Below, in pieces: positions 10,564-18,329 of a stretch of 64,000 nt of DNA. Source of the stretch: Neorhizobium huautlense. GTDB lineage: Bacteria; Pseudomonadota; Alphaproteobacteria; Rhizobiales; Rhizobiaceae. How positions within the stretch are numbered: the first letter of the stretch is position 1; every line of letters starts with the position of its first letter. The position numbers were made by a program, and so were the translations under genes. Under the pieces are notes generated by a model, which was not told the origin of the DNA, did no database searches, and was given only the letters and a program-made list of their open reading frames with translations. The DNA is taken from contig NZ_PVBM01000013.1 of NCBI RefSeq assembly GCF_002968575.1, positions 62,001-126,000 on the forward strand, given 5' to 3'.

Positions 10564-11099
10564 ATACTTTCCCCCGGATGCGATCTTTAGACGGCCGCAT
10601 CTCTTGTATTACGCCCCTTGCGGGTTCTTACGTTCTTGACCGCATTCCATACCGGTTTCGCAAGAAATGTGAAGACAAAAAGCCGTGGGCCGGTCAAAAA
10701 CGCGGCACTTCTCAACAATTTGGCGCGGCAAAGACCAGATATTCCAAAAAACCGGCAGCTTCTGTCAAAAAATTAGCCAAACCCGACGCTTACCGCAATT
10801 TAACATCGTGATGCCGTTAACGTTAAAGCCGAAATCCTGCTCTCTCGATCCGGCATCTCTCCGGCGAGCCCGCATCTGCTTAGAAGCCTCCATTTAGGCC
10901 AGCCCGAAAAAGGCGCGGTCGGATGTGCGTCCGTGTGCCACTCAGTTGAAGAGAATGTCTGCCTCAAATCCAGGGACGACAGGAGAAATCTCTTGGGGAC
11001 TCTCTTTTACACCTCCGAAGCTCCACGACGCGATGATGCTGCTAGTTCCAGGCAAGGATGACATGCAATCAGAGAGGGAAACAATGAGAAGAGGCACTC
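10564..11099. other. 536-bp intergenic region upstream of the liv operon
   Basis: A comparatively AT-rich divergent region between livH (minus) and the 253-residue gene (plus). It contains a candidate livH promoter (10739-10768), a 6-bp inverted repeat GATGCG/CGCATC close to the livH start (about 10577-10601), and no open frame with convincing coding character. A small RNA cannot be excluded by eye. Confidence 0.5.
10739..10768 (-). promoter_or_regulatory. Candidate promoter for livHMGF
   Basis: On the minus strand a perfect TTGACA (10768-10763) is followed, about 18 bases on, by GAATAT, a poor -10 match. It would give a leader of roughly 170 nt before livH. The -35 box is strong and the -10 weak. 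Confidence 0.35.
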
Positions 11100-11861
11100 A
11101 TGACGACGATCGGGTCAACATCCTATTATGGCTTAACGCTCAAGACCTATATCGAAGGTCTGCGGTCCGAGAGTAGCGATAAGGCTGCTGGCGGGGTGGC
11201 AAAAGATGTGGGGAGCCCGGCCGCCTCATCTGCTGTCGGAAACCTCAGCGTTTCGGAAGTTGAAGCGGTTTCCCAGGCCTTGGCTGCGGGGGATCATGAT
11301 GACACCGACAGTTTTATCTACAACCGGGCAGGTAAATTGGCCGAACCGTCGACGGAGAAGCCTGGACCGACAGGCGCTCAGTTCAAAAGCGTCCATGAGG
11401 AAAACCAGTTTTGGCTTAATGCCACGCCAGAAGAACTCGCTGAAGTCTATGCTCCTGATACCGTGGCCTCCATCTTGCGCCAGAGAGAAACGCGAGATGA
11501 GGCGGCCGAAGTGACCCGCCAGATGATGGCGAGGATGAAACGGGAAAATCCCGAATTCGTCGCGAACTCCTTCAAGGGGCAGGCTCAGGATATCGTCGGG
11601 AGGATCAAGCAGACGGTCGAGCAGCTGAACATGTATCAGGAACGCGTGAACAGCACGCACGACAAGCCGGCTTGGCTTCAGGCTCTTAACGAGAGCTGGG
11701 TGGAGCGCTTCAAGGGCAACCTGCTCGACCTATCCGAAGGCCTGAACAGCATCGTTTCGGTGTCGGGAGATCTCGTAAAGCAGCGGGATGACGGGACGTA
11801 TGCCTTGTCGAACTTCTCGCTCAGCTATGACGGCGTGGTCTTCTTGCAGCATCAGGAGTAG
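11100..11861 (+). CDS. Hypothetical protein
   Basis: A 253-residue hydrophilic protein with no signal peptide or membrane helix. The first 80 residues are Ser/Ala/Gly-rich and look disordered. The middle (about 95-200) is mostly helical, acidic and Gln-rich (for example QTVEQLNMYQERVNS). The end, YALSNFSLSYDGVVFLQHQE, looks like a short beta-rich cap. AGAGG five bases before the ATG supports the start. I do not recognise the family. The neighbours (liv operon, DUF2793 gene) do not suggest a function. Confidence 0.65.
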   Translation: MTTIGSTSYYGLTLKTYIEGLRSESSDKAAGGVAKDVGSPAASSAVGNLSVSEVEAVSQALAAGDHDDTDSFIYNRAGKLAEPSTEKPGPTGAQFKSVHEENQFWLNATPEELAEVYAPDTVASILRQRETRDEAAEVTRQMMARMKRENPEFVANSFKGQAQDIVGRIKQTVEQLNMYQERVNSTHDKPAWLQALNESWVERFKGNLLDLSEGLNSIVSVSGDLVKQRDDGTYALSNFSLSYDGVVFLQHQE

Positions 11862-12026
11862 TGCACCCGGCGCCAGTTGCCTCGCGCCGGCTGATGCCGG
11901 ATCGGCAAAAGAAATGAGGCACAACCGGCGATCGGGATCGAGCCTTATCAAGGCCTTGGGCCAATCCATCTCCCCACCCTCCCCCTAAAGCTTAAGCTCC
12001 GTTTCGAACGAGAACGGAGAGAGATT

Positions 12027-13055
12027 ATGGCCGATACCACCGCCAACCTGGAAATGCCCTTCATCCTGCCTTCGCAGGCGCAGAAACACGTCACCCATAA
12101 CGAAGCGCTGCTGAAACTGGACGCGCTCGTGCACCTGGCGATTGTCGCCGAACAGGCGATGCCGCCCGGTTCTCCGGCGGAAGGCGATTGTTATCTTGTC
12201 GCGGCCGCCCCGACCGGTGCCTGGACCGGCAGGCAGGCGCAGATCGCATCATGGCAGGACGGCTACTGGGCTTTCTCTCAACCGAAAATCGGATGGCGGG
12301 CATGGTTCGCCGTGAACTCGAGACTGAAGGTCTTCACCGGCGTCGAGTGGCAGGACATTCCTCTGCCGGCGAGCGGCAGCCTTGAGCAACTCGGCATCAG
12401 CACCACCCCGGACGGCACGAACAGGCTCGCTGTCTCTTCTCCGGCGAGCCTCTTCAACCATGCCGGCTCCGGCCATCAGATCAAGATCAACAAGGCCGCG
12501 GCGACCGATACCGCCTCGCTGCTCTTCCAGACCAACTGGGTTGGCCATGCCGAAATGGGCCTGGCCGGCAACGACGGCTTCTCGGTGAAGGTAAGTGACG
12601 GCAGCACCTGGAACACCGGCCTCACCATTTCCGCAGCCGGGCATGTCGCAAAGCCCAATCAGCCCGCTGCCCGAGCCCACCGCACCGGCAACAGCTTCTC
12701 TCCCTCCTCCGGGCAGCAGAGCGGATTCACGACTTTGGCGCTTGCGCAGGGCGGAGTAGCGCTCGGCGCCGCAGTGTCCGCCGGCGGCAACCGTGTGCTG
12801 GTCCCTGCCGCCGGCCTTTACCTGGTCGGTGTGAATATCGCAGTGCAGACCTCTTCGGGCCATACAACCAGCCTGATGCTCAACGGTTCACAGACCCTTA
12901 TTTCCATTGCCGGTCTCGCGGGCGGAGCCCAAATGCAGTCTGCCTGTGGAGTTTTCTCCCTGTCGGCAGGCGATTATCTCACGCTCGGCCACGAGGGAAA
13001 TGCAGAACTCGCGTTGGGGCCAGGAAAAACCGAGTTGTTTTTGACAATGCTTTGA
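12027..13055 (+). CDS. DUF2793 protein with C1q-like C-terminal domain
   Basis: A 342-residue protein. Residues about 5-110 match the DUF2793 pattern (MPFILPSQAQKHVTHNEAL, then PAEGDCYLV and a W-rich GYWAFSQPKIGW), found in phage-like and gene-transfer-agent-like structural contexts and as single genes in alphaproteobacteria. The last 125 residues (AARAHRTGNSFSP onward, with VPAAGLYLVGVNIAV and FLTML at the end) resemble a C1q/TNF-type jelly-roll used in binding or trimerisation. GGAGAGAG precedes the ATG. No other phage genes are nearby. Function unknown; a surface or particle-associated binding protein is a reasonable guess. Confidence 0.8.
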   Translation: MADTTANLEMPFILPSQAQKHVTHNEALLKLDALVHLAIVAEQAMPPGSPAEGDCYLVAAAPTGAWTGRQAQIASWQDGYWAFSQPKIGWRAWFAVNSRLKVFTGVEWQDIPLPASGSLEQLGISTTPDGTNRLAVSSPASLFNHAGSGHQIKINKAAATDTASLLFQTNWVGHAEMGLAGNDGFSVKVSDGSTWNTGLTISAAGHVAKPNQPAARAHRTGNSFSPSSGQQSGFTTLALAQGGVALGAAVSAGGNRVLVPAAGLYLVGVNIAVQTSSGHTTSLMLNGSQTLISIAGLAGGAQMQSACGVFSLSAGDYLTLGHEGNAELALGPGKTELFLTML

Positions 13056-13170
13056 CACTGGAAAGCGAGAAAGGTTCTATTCATCGTTAACCAGATATTA
13101 ACTTGGCGGATGACTCGCGCAGGAAGGTGTAATATTTAGAAACCCTAGTAACCGGCAGGGGGCTGCGGGG

Positions 13171-13917
13171 GTGAATATGCGGGCGAAGGGGTTGCGTGTT
13201 CCTGATCTGCATGGAGAAACCGCTTATGTGGGGGTAAGAGACCACGATGCGGGGAAGCTAGCGTCCGATCTTGGGACGGCCTCGTCTCCTCATGGACGGA
13301 ATGCCGCCTTGCGACCCCAATTGGCAGTCAAGCGCGGGTTGGACATCGCCGTCTCTCTGACCTCCCTTGTCACGCTTCTGCCGCTCATGCTGATGGTGGC
13401 GCTCCTGATCCGGCTCGACAGCCCGGGCCCGGCACTGGTCACCCAGGTCCGCTGGGGCAAGGACCGTCGCAGGATCGGCGTCTACGAGTTTCGCTCGACG
13501 CGCACCGGTCTCGCCGACGCGACTGGCGTTGCCAAGACGGTCGGGGGCGATCCCCACGTCAGCCGGATAGGTTCAATCATCCGCAAGACCAATATCAATG
13601 AGCTGCCGCAGCTCCTCAACGTCCTGAAAGGCGAGATGTCCCTGGTTGGTCCTGGCTGCCACGCCATCGCCATGCTGGCGGCCGGCATTCCCTATGAGGA
13701 GCTGGTTTCGGACTACCACCGTCGCCACCTGGTCAAGCCCGGCATGACCGGTTTGGCACAGATGCGCGGCCTTCGCGGGCCAGCGGACAGTCCCGGGAAA
13801 GCCCGCGCCCGCATTGTCTGCGATCTCCATTATATTGATAATTTTTCGCTGCTGCTCGACCTGCGCATCATCTTCGGCACCATCCTCGCCGAGGTCCGCG
13901 GCGGCAAAGCATGTTGA
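13171..13917 (+). CDS. Bacterial sugar transferase (ExoY/WcaJ-like)
   Basis: A 248-residue membrane enzyme of the polyprenyl-phosphate sugar-1-phosphate transferase family, which starts exopolysaccharide repeat units. A hydrophobic helix (about 55-80) follows KRGLDIAVSL; family blocks are RLDSPGPALVTQVR, NINELPQLLNVLKGEMSLVGPG and KPGMTGLAQMRG. The usual FRSM motif is altered to FRSTRT. The start is GTG at 13171 or ATG at 13177; both lie behind a GGGGG run. No other polysaccharide genes are linked, so it may serve a locus elsewhere. The first 45 residues are not conserved-looking. Confidence 0.85.
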   Translation: MNMRAKGLRVPDLHGETAYVGVRDHDAGKLASDLGTASSPHGRNAALRPQLAVKRGLDIAVSLTSLVTLLPLMLMVALLIRLDSPGPALVTQVRWGKDRRRIGVYEFRSTRTGLADATGVAKTVGGDPHVSRIGSIIRKTNINELPQLLNVLKGEMSLVGPGCHAIAMLAAGIPYEELVSDYHRRHLVKPGMTGLAQMRGLRGPADSPGKARARIVCDLHYIDNFSLLLDLRIIFGTILAEVRGGKAC

Positions 13918-14059
13918 TTTTGCTCATCCTTTTTCTCCGCCCGCGAGGTGGTAACGGCGCTTGACGCGCGCTCCTTTCCGGCGCCTGACAGATCCAGCCG
14001 CGCCGGAAAATGCGCGCCAGCACGCCTTTTGACGTCTAGGAACAAATGCGCGCGGCTGT

Positions 14060-14074
14060 TTAGTCAAATGTTAA
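14060..14074 (+). promoter_or_regulatory. CtrA-like box upstream of sciP
   Basis: TTAG-N7-TTAA differs by one base from the CtrA consensus TTAA-N7-TTAA. It lies 51 bp before the sciP ATG, a plausible position for CtrA feedback control. Confidence 0.45.
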
Positions 14075-14125
14075 AACTGCGGCGCTAGGCTCTCCGACGT
14101 GGTCTTGTGTTGTGTAGAGAGTCCA

Positions 14126-14401
14126 ATGACCGAAATGATCCGTCCCCGAGTAAAATATGTCATCGGCCCCGATGGCAGCCCGCTTACGATTGCGGACCTT
14201 CCGCCGGCCAATACGCGCCGCTGGGTGATCCGTCGCAAGGCTGAGGTTGTCGCGGCGGTTCGCGGTGGCCTGTTGAGCTTGGAAGAAGCCTGCGAGCGTT
14301 ACACCCTGACCGTCGAGGAATTTTTGTCCTGGCAGTCTTCCATCAATGATCATGGCTTGGCGGGCCTGCGGACGACCCGCATCCAGCAATACCGCCACTA
14401 G
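14126..14401 (+). CDS. sciP: CtrA inhibitor SciP (DUF1153)
   Basis: A 91-residue DNA/CtrA-binding protein. In Caulobacter SciP limits CtrA-activated transcription. The sequence is strongly conserved: RPRVKYVIGPDGSPLTIADLP, then TRRWVIRRKAEVVAAVRGGL and a helix-turn-helix with LSLEEACERYTLTVEEFLSW. The ATG at 14126 gives the family N terminus MTEMIRPRVKY; a 9-residue upstream extension is unlikely. It lies 2 kb upstream of ctrA on the same strand, and its upstream region carries a CtrA-like box. Confidence 0.95.
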   Translation: MTEMIRPRVKYVIGPDGSPLTIADLPPANTRRWVIRRKAEVVAAVRGGLLSLEEACERYTLTVEEFLSWQSSINDHGLAGLRTTRIQQYRH

Positions 14402-14428
14402 AAGAATTCGTTTTACCGCGCCGAAAAC

Positions 14429-14464
14429 AAGGTGCCGCTGCAAGAGATGCAACGGCACCTTTCA
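14429..14464 (+). terminator. Intrinsic terminator of sciP
   Basis: AAGGTGCCG (14429-14437) pairs with CGGCACCTT (14453-14461) around a 15-nt loop, followed by CAGTTTGTT. It lies 27 bp after the sciP stop and overlaps the convergent paraquat-inducible-A gene end at 14462. Confidence 0.6.
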
Positions 14465-14929
14465 GTTTGTTCGGCGCGCGACGCTTTTCTTGCCGGTCCC
14501 GGCCAAAGTGGGCAGCAGACCGGCAATGACGGCGGAAGCTGCGTAGAACCACAGGCCGGGTTGGGAAACCGCCGTTGCCAGACCACTGCTTTTCGCCGCG
14601 AAAACGACGATCGCCACCAGCATCACATCCATCATGGACCACTTGGAGAGATGCGGCATCGCGCGGCGGAAAAGCCCGGCCTCCCCGGCCCGGCTCAAAA
14701 GCTGCACTGCGAGACCGATCAGCTTCACGATCGGGAAAACGATCGAAAACAGGCCGACCACCAGAAACAGCACAATATCTCCCTCTCGAAAAAGCGCCGC
14801 CACCAGCTCGATCAGCGAAGGTGCCTCGCTGAAGAAGTAGAGCTTATCGAAACGGATGATCGGCAGAAAAAGGCCGAGCGCCAGAAAGCTGGCCGCCAGG
14901 ATTAGAAGAAGCGACCGCAGCCAAATCAT
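14462..14929 (-). CDS. Paraquat-inducible protein A family membrane protein
   Basis: A 155-residue protein with four hydrophobic segments (about 3-22, 50-75, 90-110, 122-142) typical of single-domain PqiA relatives; the family motif region is FPIVKLIGLAVQL and SKWSMMDVMLVAIVVF. PqiA proteins belong to envelope lipid-transport systems, but no MCE-domain PqiB partner is present here. GGAG lies 7 bases before the ATG. It converges on sciP, and the position inside the cell-cycle neighbourhood may be only syntenic. Confidence 0.8.
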   Translation of the reverse strand: MIWLRSLLLILAASFLALGLFLPIIRFDKLYFFSEAPSLIELVAALFREGDIVLFLVVGLFSIVFPIVKLIGLAVQLLSRAGEAGLFRRAMPHLSKWSMMDVMLVAIVVFAAKSSGLATAVSQPGLWFYAASAVIAGLLPTLAGTGKKSVARRTN

Positions 14930-15036
14930 CCCATGCTCCGGTTGACGGTGCGTCTCCCTTTCGGAGCGCGAACCGCTGTTTCCCTCTCATCTCCTGCGTA
15001 TTACATCATGCGTTGCAAGGAAAAAACGGAGCCAGC

Positions 15037-15315
15037 ATGAATATCGCACATGAGGAAACACGATCGGGCGGGCGTTACATCGCCGAACTCGGCGGCCATT
15101 ACGCCGAAATGAGCTATTCCCGTGCCTCGCCCCAACTGATCATCATCGATCACACCGGCGTACCCGATAAGTTACGAGGCAAGGGTGTCGGGCAGGCCCT
15201 GGCGCTGCATGCGGTCGAAGAGGCCCGCAAGGGCGGATGGAAAATCATTCCGCTCTGCCCGTTTTTCAAGAGCCAGGTGGAGCGCCATCCGGATTGGCAG
15301 GATATCCTGCGATAG
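15037..15315 (+). CDS. Small GNAT-fold N-acetyltransferase (YidJ-like)
   Basis: A 92-residue protein of the short Gcn5-related type. The acetyl-CoA loop is visible as VPDKLRGKGVGQALALHAVEE and the end as IIPLCPFFKSQVERHPDW, both typical of this class (IIIDHTGV precedes the loop). CGGAG lies before the ATG at 15037. The substrate is unknown. It is divergent from the PqiA-like gene and convergent with the fliJ-like gene. Confidence 0.85.
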   Translation: MNIAHEETRSGGRYIAELGGHYAEMSYSRASPQLIIIDHTGVPDKLRGKGVGQALALHAVEEARKGGWKIIPLCPFFKSQVERHPDWQDILR

Positions 15316-15362
15316 GCCCTGCAGTGCGGGGACCGTCTCTGAACGAGATTACAAACGGAAAT

Positions 15363-15393
15363 GGGGCACAGGCGCCAAGGCGCCGCCCCTTTT
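15363..15393. terminator. Terminator between the GNAT and fliJ-like genes
   Basis: GGGGC (15363-15367) pairs with GCCCC (15385-15389) and encloses the self-complementary GGCGCC-AA-GGCGCC; TTTT follows at 15390. It would serve the plus-strand acetyltransferase gene best. Confidence 0.55.
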
Positions 15394-15422
15394 ACAAACT
15401 CCGCGACGGGACGCCCGGCTGA

Positions 15423-15773
15423 TCAGGCCCGGGCGCGCATGCCGCCATCGCGCTCTTCAAGCGCCGAGGCCTTGGCGAGTTCTGCTTCCGCCTCCTCGAG
15501 CGCCAGTTCGGCAGCTTCCTGCTGAACCTTCAACTCGCGAATCGAAACCTGAAGATTGTCCGCACGCTGGCGGGCGGCCTTCGCGAAGGTTGGATAGGCG
15601 AAGTGATTCGGGTCGGCGATCCCGGATTTTTTCTCTTCGACCGTGATCTGATGCTCGAGCTCTTTAGACATTCGCTCGAATTCGGCCATCATCATCTGCA
15701 ATTGCTGCAGCTGACGACGTTTTTCGTTAACCTGAAATCCTTTCAGGCGAACCAGACTGTCACGCGACTTCAT
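15423..15773 (-). CDS. fliJ: FliJ-like flagellar export chaperone
   Basis: A 116-residue, almost entirely helical, charged protein with long coiled-coil heptads (QQLQMMMAEFERMSKELEHQI and ALEEAEAELAKASALEER). Size, composition and position beside ctrA fit FliJ, the stalk-like partner of the export ATPase FliI. No fliI is adjacent. The ATG at 15773 has GGAG eight bases upstream. It is divergent from ctrA across a 425-bp region holding a CtrA-like box, consistent with CtrA control of flagellar genes. The FliJ assignment rests on family resemblance and location, as coiled coils are low in information. Confidence 0.7.
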   Translation of the reverse strand: MKSRDSLVRLKGFQVNEKRRQLQQLQMMMAEFERMSKELEHQITVEEKKSGIADPNHFAYPTFAKAARQRADNLQVSIRELKVQQEAAELALEEAEAELAKASALEERDGGMRARA

Positions 15774-15872
15774 ACGCAATACTCCGTGGATAGCGAGACC
15801 CAGGCCCGTGTATCCGCTCTGTTACACTCCGGACCAAAAAATTTCCGCGGCGTTAATAAATTCGCCGCCGCG

Positions 15873-15887
15873 TTAACCTTTCGTTTA
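15873..15887 (+). promoter_or_regulatory. CtrA-like box
   Basis: TTAA-N7-TTTA, one base off the TTAA-N7-TTAA consensus, about 100 bp upstream of the divergent fliJ-like start. Confidence 0.45.
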
Positions 15888-15963
15888 CGGGCATCATTAA
15901 TGATAATCCCGATCGTTTAAGGGTCGGTAAATGCCAGGGCCTGATTTGGCCGCGACGATGTAA

Positions 15964-16092
15964 GAGTCGTATGAATCACTTAGCGGAATTTCCTCATCCG
16001 TTGATTCAAGTTTGGTGATGGCCAATCCATAAGGGAAAACAGGCTGCTACTAATTTTGCTTAACGAATTGATGTACCTTGCCATAGGGAATC
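15964..16092. promoter_or_regulatory. Cluster of four GANTC (CcrM) methylation sites
   Basis: GAGTC at 15964, GAATC at 15973, GATTC at 16003 and GAATC at 16088 lie within 129 bp upstream of ctrA. GANTC is the target of CcrM, whose methylation state controls the ctrA P1 promoter in Caulobacter. Confidence 0.7.
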
Positions 16093-16100
16093 ATAATTTG

Positions 16101-16108
16101 TTAACCAT
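16101..16108 (+). promoter_or_regulatory. CtrA half-site TTAACCAT
   Basis: An exact copy of the 8-base CtrA half-site described for Caulobacter cell-cycle promoters, 91 bp before the ctrA ATG and nine bases after a GANTC site. Confidence 0.5.
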
Positions 16109-16198
16109 TTAGTGGCAGCTTCCAAATCAGGCTCAGTCTGGATCCGTAACGAGTAAGGGGGCAATCAGGTACCTTACGCGGCGGTAAAGGGGAAAAAT

Positions 16199-16900
16199 AT
16201 GCGGGTTCTACTCATCGAAGATGACAGCGCGACGGCCCAGTCCATCGAGCTGATGCTGAAATCGGAAAGCTTCAACGTTTACACCACCGATCTCGGTGAA
16301 GAGGGTGTCGACCTCGGCAAACTCTACGACTACGACATCATCCTTCTCGACCTCAATCTCCCCGACATGTCGGGTTACGAAGTGCTCCGCACTTTGAGGC
16401 TTTCAAAGGTCAAGACTCCCATCCTCATCCTGTCCGGCATGGCCGGAATCGAGGACAAGGTCCGCGGGCTGGGCTTCGGCGCCGATGACTACATGACCAA
16501 GCCGTTCCACAAGGACGAACTGGTCGCTCGTATCCACGCCATCGTCCGCCGCTCCAAGGGCCATGCTCAATCGATCATCGTCACCGGCGAACTGATCGTG
16601 AACCTCGACGCCAAGACCGTCGAAGTCGGCGGCCAGCGTGTCCACCTGACGGGCAAGGAATACCAGATGCTGGAGCTTCTCTCGCTCCGCAAGGGCACCA
16701 CCCTCACCAAGGAAATGTTCCTGAACCACCTCTACGGCGGCATGGACGAGCCGGAACTGAAGATCATCGACGTCTTCATCTGCAAGCTGCGCAAGAAGCT
16801 CGCCAATGCCGCAGGCGGCGCCAACTACATCGAAACCGTCTGGGGCCGAGGCTATGTGCTGCGCGAGCCGGACAGCACCGAATACGCCGAGACCGCCTGA
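16199..16900 (+). CDS. ctrA: Cell-cycle response regulator CtrA
   Basis: The 233-residue OmpR-family master regulator of the alphaproteobacterial cell cycle. The receiver has acidic residues at E7-D9, phospho-acceptor D51 ([13 protein letters not shown]) and MTKPFHKDE. The C-terminal winged helix (about 125-230) contains [20 protein letters not shown] and [12 protein letters not shown]. Length and motifs match CtrA closely. It is phosphorylated through ChpT (encoded 0.6 kb downstream) and restrained by SciP (2 kb upstream). The control region carries GANTC sites and a CtrA half-site, implying methylation-gated autoregulation. Confidence 0.98.
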   Translation: MRVLLIEDDSATAQSIELMLKSESFNVYTTDLGEEGVDLGKLYDYDIILLDLNLPDMSGYEVLRTLRLSKVKTPILILSGMAGIEDKVRGLGFGADDYMTKPFHKDELVARIHAIVRRSKGHAQSIIVTGELIVNLDAKTVEVGGQRVHLTGKEYQMLELLSLRKGTTLTKEMFLNHLYGGMDEPELKIIDVFICKLRKKLANAAGGANYIETVWGRGYVLREPDSTEYAETA

Positions 16901-16926
16901 CAGACTGACCTTCCCCTTTTCGAGAA

Positions 16927-16958
16927 CGCCCGCCGGCCCGTCCGGCGGGCGCTTTTTT
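16927..16958 (+). terminator. Intrinsic terminator of ctrA
   Basis: A 10-bp GC stem, CGCCCGCCGG with CCGGCGGGCG around a 5-nt loop, is followed by six T residues at 16953-16958. It lies 27 bp past the ctrA stop. Confidence 0.9.
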
Positions 16959-17030
16959 ATGCCGCTGACGTCAACGAACGGGAGCCAGCTCTGCGAAAAA
17001 TCAGAACGGTCACAAAAGGCGGATTTGGGA

Positions 17031-17393
17031 TCAGGCGGCCTGGGCGAAGCCGGAGAAGACCGAGGTCAATATCTTGCGGTCGAACGGCTTCAGGAGGAAG
17101 TCATCCGCACCGGCGCGCTTGCCTGCCATCATCCTCTTGAGGTCCGCTTCGATGACGCAATAGAAGATGCGCACGCTCTTCCCGTTCGGCATTGCCCTGA
17201 CGGAAGCGATCAAGCCAAGCGCATCATCGAGTGTCGCGTCGACGATGAGGAAATTCGGCAAATCGGTCTGGCAGCGAAGCACCGCTTCGCGAGCGCTGCC
17301 AGCTTCGGCGACGAGAAAACCCAATTCCGAAAGGATCCGTTTGCCGACTTTGCGGACGACGTCCGACGAATCAGCAATCATCAAACGCTGCAT
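17031..17393 (-). CDS. Atypical single-domain receiver protein
   Basis: A 120-residue stand-alone receiver with no output domain. D8, D52 (FLIVDATLDD) and K102 (FLLKPF) are in place. However, the usual acidic pair is reduced to A7-D8, and the Thr/Ser switch position after strand 4 is replaced in the run IFYCVIEAD. It could be phosphorylated but switch abnormally, or compete for ChpT. It lies between ctrA and chpT, on the chpT strand but with a 105-bp gap containing a possible CtrA site. AAGGGAAG supports the start. It is not a clear CpdR, which lacks these changes. Confidence 0.8.
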   Translation of the reverse strand: MQRLMIADSSDVVRKVGKRILSELGFLVAEAGSAREAVLRCQTDLPNFLIVDATLDDALGLIASVRAMPNGKSVRIFYCVIEADLKRMMAGKRAGADDFLLKPFDRKILTSVFSGFAQAA

Positions 17394-17455
17394 CGTGCTT
17401 CCCTTGATGCTGCAGCCTCGCTGGGCTGTGAGCAATTATCATTACGGGCACGGCG

Positions 17456-17470
17456 CTAACGAATGGTTAC
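17456..17470 (-). promoter_or_regulatory. Weak CtrA-like box upstream of the receiver gene
   Basis: On the minus strand GTAA-N7-TTAG, two mismatches to consensus, begins about 63 bp before the receiver-protein start. Confidence 0.3.
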
Positions 17471-17498
17471 CTGGAACAGCGATTTTTGGGGGATCGTC

Positions 17499-18146
17499 TC
17501 AGGCCGCCACAGCTTCGGCGATGAAGACGATTTTGTCTTCCGATACCACATGCTTCAGATCCATACCGCATTCTTCGGCAAGCAGGACCGTGTAGTAGGG
17601 CTGGACCGTATGGGCGTCGATCGGCTCTTCCAGAGTACCGTTGGCGATCTCGACGAACTTTGCCGGCACGCGCATCATGCGGCCCTTAATCGTGATGACG
17701 AACTTTGCATCATATTCCGGGTTTTCCAGCGTAACATCGACCGAACCGCCGCGCGGAATGCCTGCATAGGCGACGAGGAAGAGGTTGAGCAGCAGCTTGA
17801 CCCGGTTCTTGGCGATGATCGCCCTGGGGCCATTCCAGGAGACTTCGGTCTTCTTTTCGGCGATGGCAAAATCCTTTGCCGCCTTCTCCGCCTCACCGGT
17901 ATCGATGGACGCTCCCACCGAACCGGAGGCGCCGAAGGCAAGGCGCGCAAACTTGAGGCGGACGGAAGCGTTGACGGCAGAGGTACGGATGAGATCGAGC
18001 GCATCGCTGTCGCCGGCGCCCTCGTCCAGCAATTCGAGACCGTTGTTGATGGCGCCGACCGGTGAGATGACGTCGTGGCAGACACGGCTGCACAGAAGCG
18101 CCGCCAGATCTGGCCCACTCAGGGTGAGATTCGGATTCTTCGGCAT
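17499..18146 (-). CDS. chpT: Histidine phosphotransferase ChpT
   Basis: A 215-residue cytoplasmic phosphotransferase that relays phosphate from the CckA hybrid kinase to CtrA and CpdR. The HisKA-like helix has CHDVISPVGAINNGLELL with phospho-accepting H24. A degenerate ATPase-like domain follows (about 90-205), including the region NRVKLLLNLFLVAYAGIPRG, which resembles an N box but does not bind ATP in ChpT. AGGAGA precedes the ATG. The proximity to ctrA and sciP groups most of the CtrA control proteins in 4 kb. Confidence 0.95.
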   Translation of the reverse strand: MPKNPNLTLSGPDLAALLCSRVCHDVISPVGAINNGLELLDEGAGDSDALDLIRTSAVNASVRLKFARLAFGASGSVGASIDTGEAEKAAKDFAIAEKKTEVSWNGPRAIIAKNRVKLLLNLFLVAYAGIPRGGSVDVTLENPEYDAKFVITIKGRMMRVPAKFVEIANGTLEEPIDAHTVQPYYTVLLAEECGMDLKHVVSEDKIVFIAEAVAA

Positions 18147-18246
18147 GGGAGTCTCCTGATTTGCGATCTGCGCCGAGGTTGCTCTGCCACGCCAAGATTG
18201 CGCGGAGATGGTGCTATGATGGCGGCCATAATGACACCATATTTGG

Positions 18247-18261
18247 TAAACCGATTATTAA
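18247..18261. promoter_or_regulatory. CtrA-like box between chpT and eipA
   Basis: TAAA-N7-TTAA, one mismatch to TTAA-N7-TTAA, in the 183-bp divergent region between chpT and eipA. Confidence 0.45.
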
Positions 18262-18287
18262 GACCATGCCTCCAAAATAGCCAAGCC

Positions 18288-18302
18288 TTAAGCATGATGT
18301 AA
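18288..18302. promoter_or_regulatory. CtrA-like box just upstream of eipA
   Basis: TTAA-N7-GTAA, one mismatch to consensus, ends 28 bp before the first eipA ATG. A Brucella homologue of eipA is reported to be CtrA-controlled, which agrees. Confidence 0.5.
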
Positions 18303-18329
18303 AAGGCCCGACCCCGTACGATACAATCG

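Larger units (their letters stand above)
15774..16198. promoter_or_regulatory. ctrA/fliJ divergent control region
   Basis: 425 bp without a gene. It is AT-rich and contains a CtrA-like box (15873-15887), four GANTC sites (15964-16092), and the CtrA half-site TTAACCAT (16101-16108). It is therefore the promoter region of ctrA and of the divergent fliJ-like gene. Confidence 0.8.
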
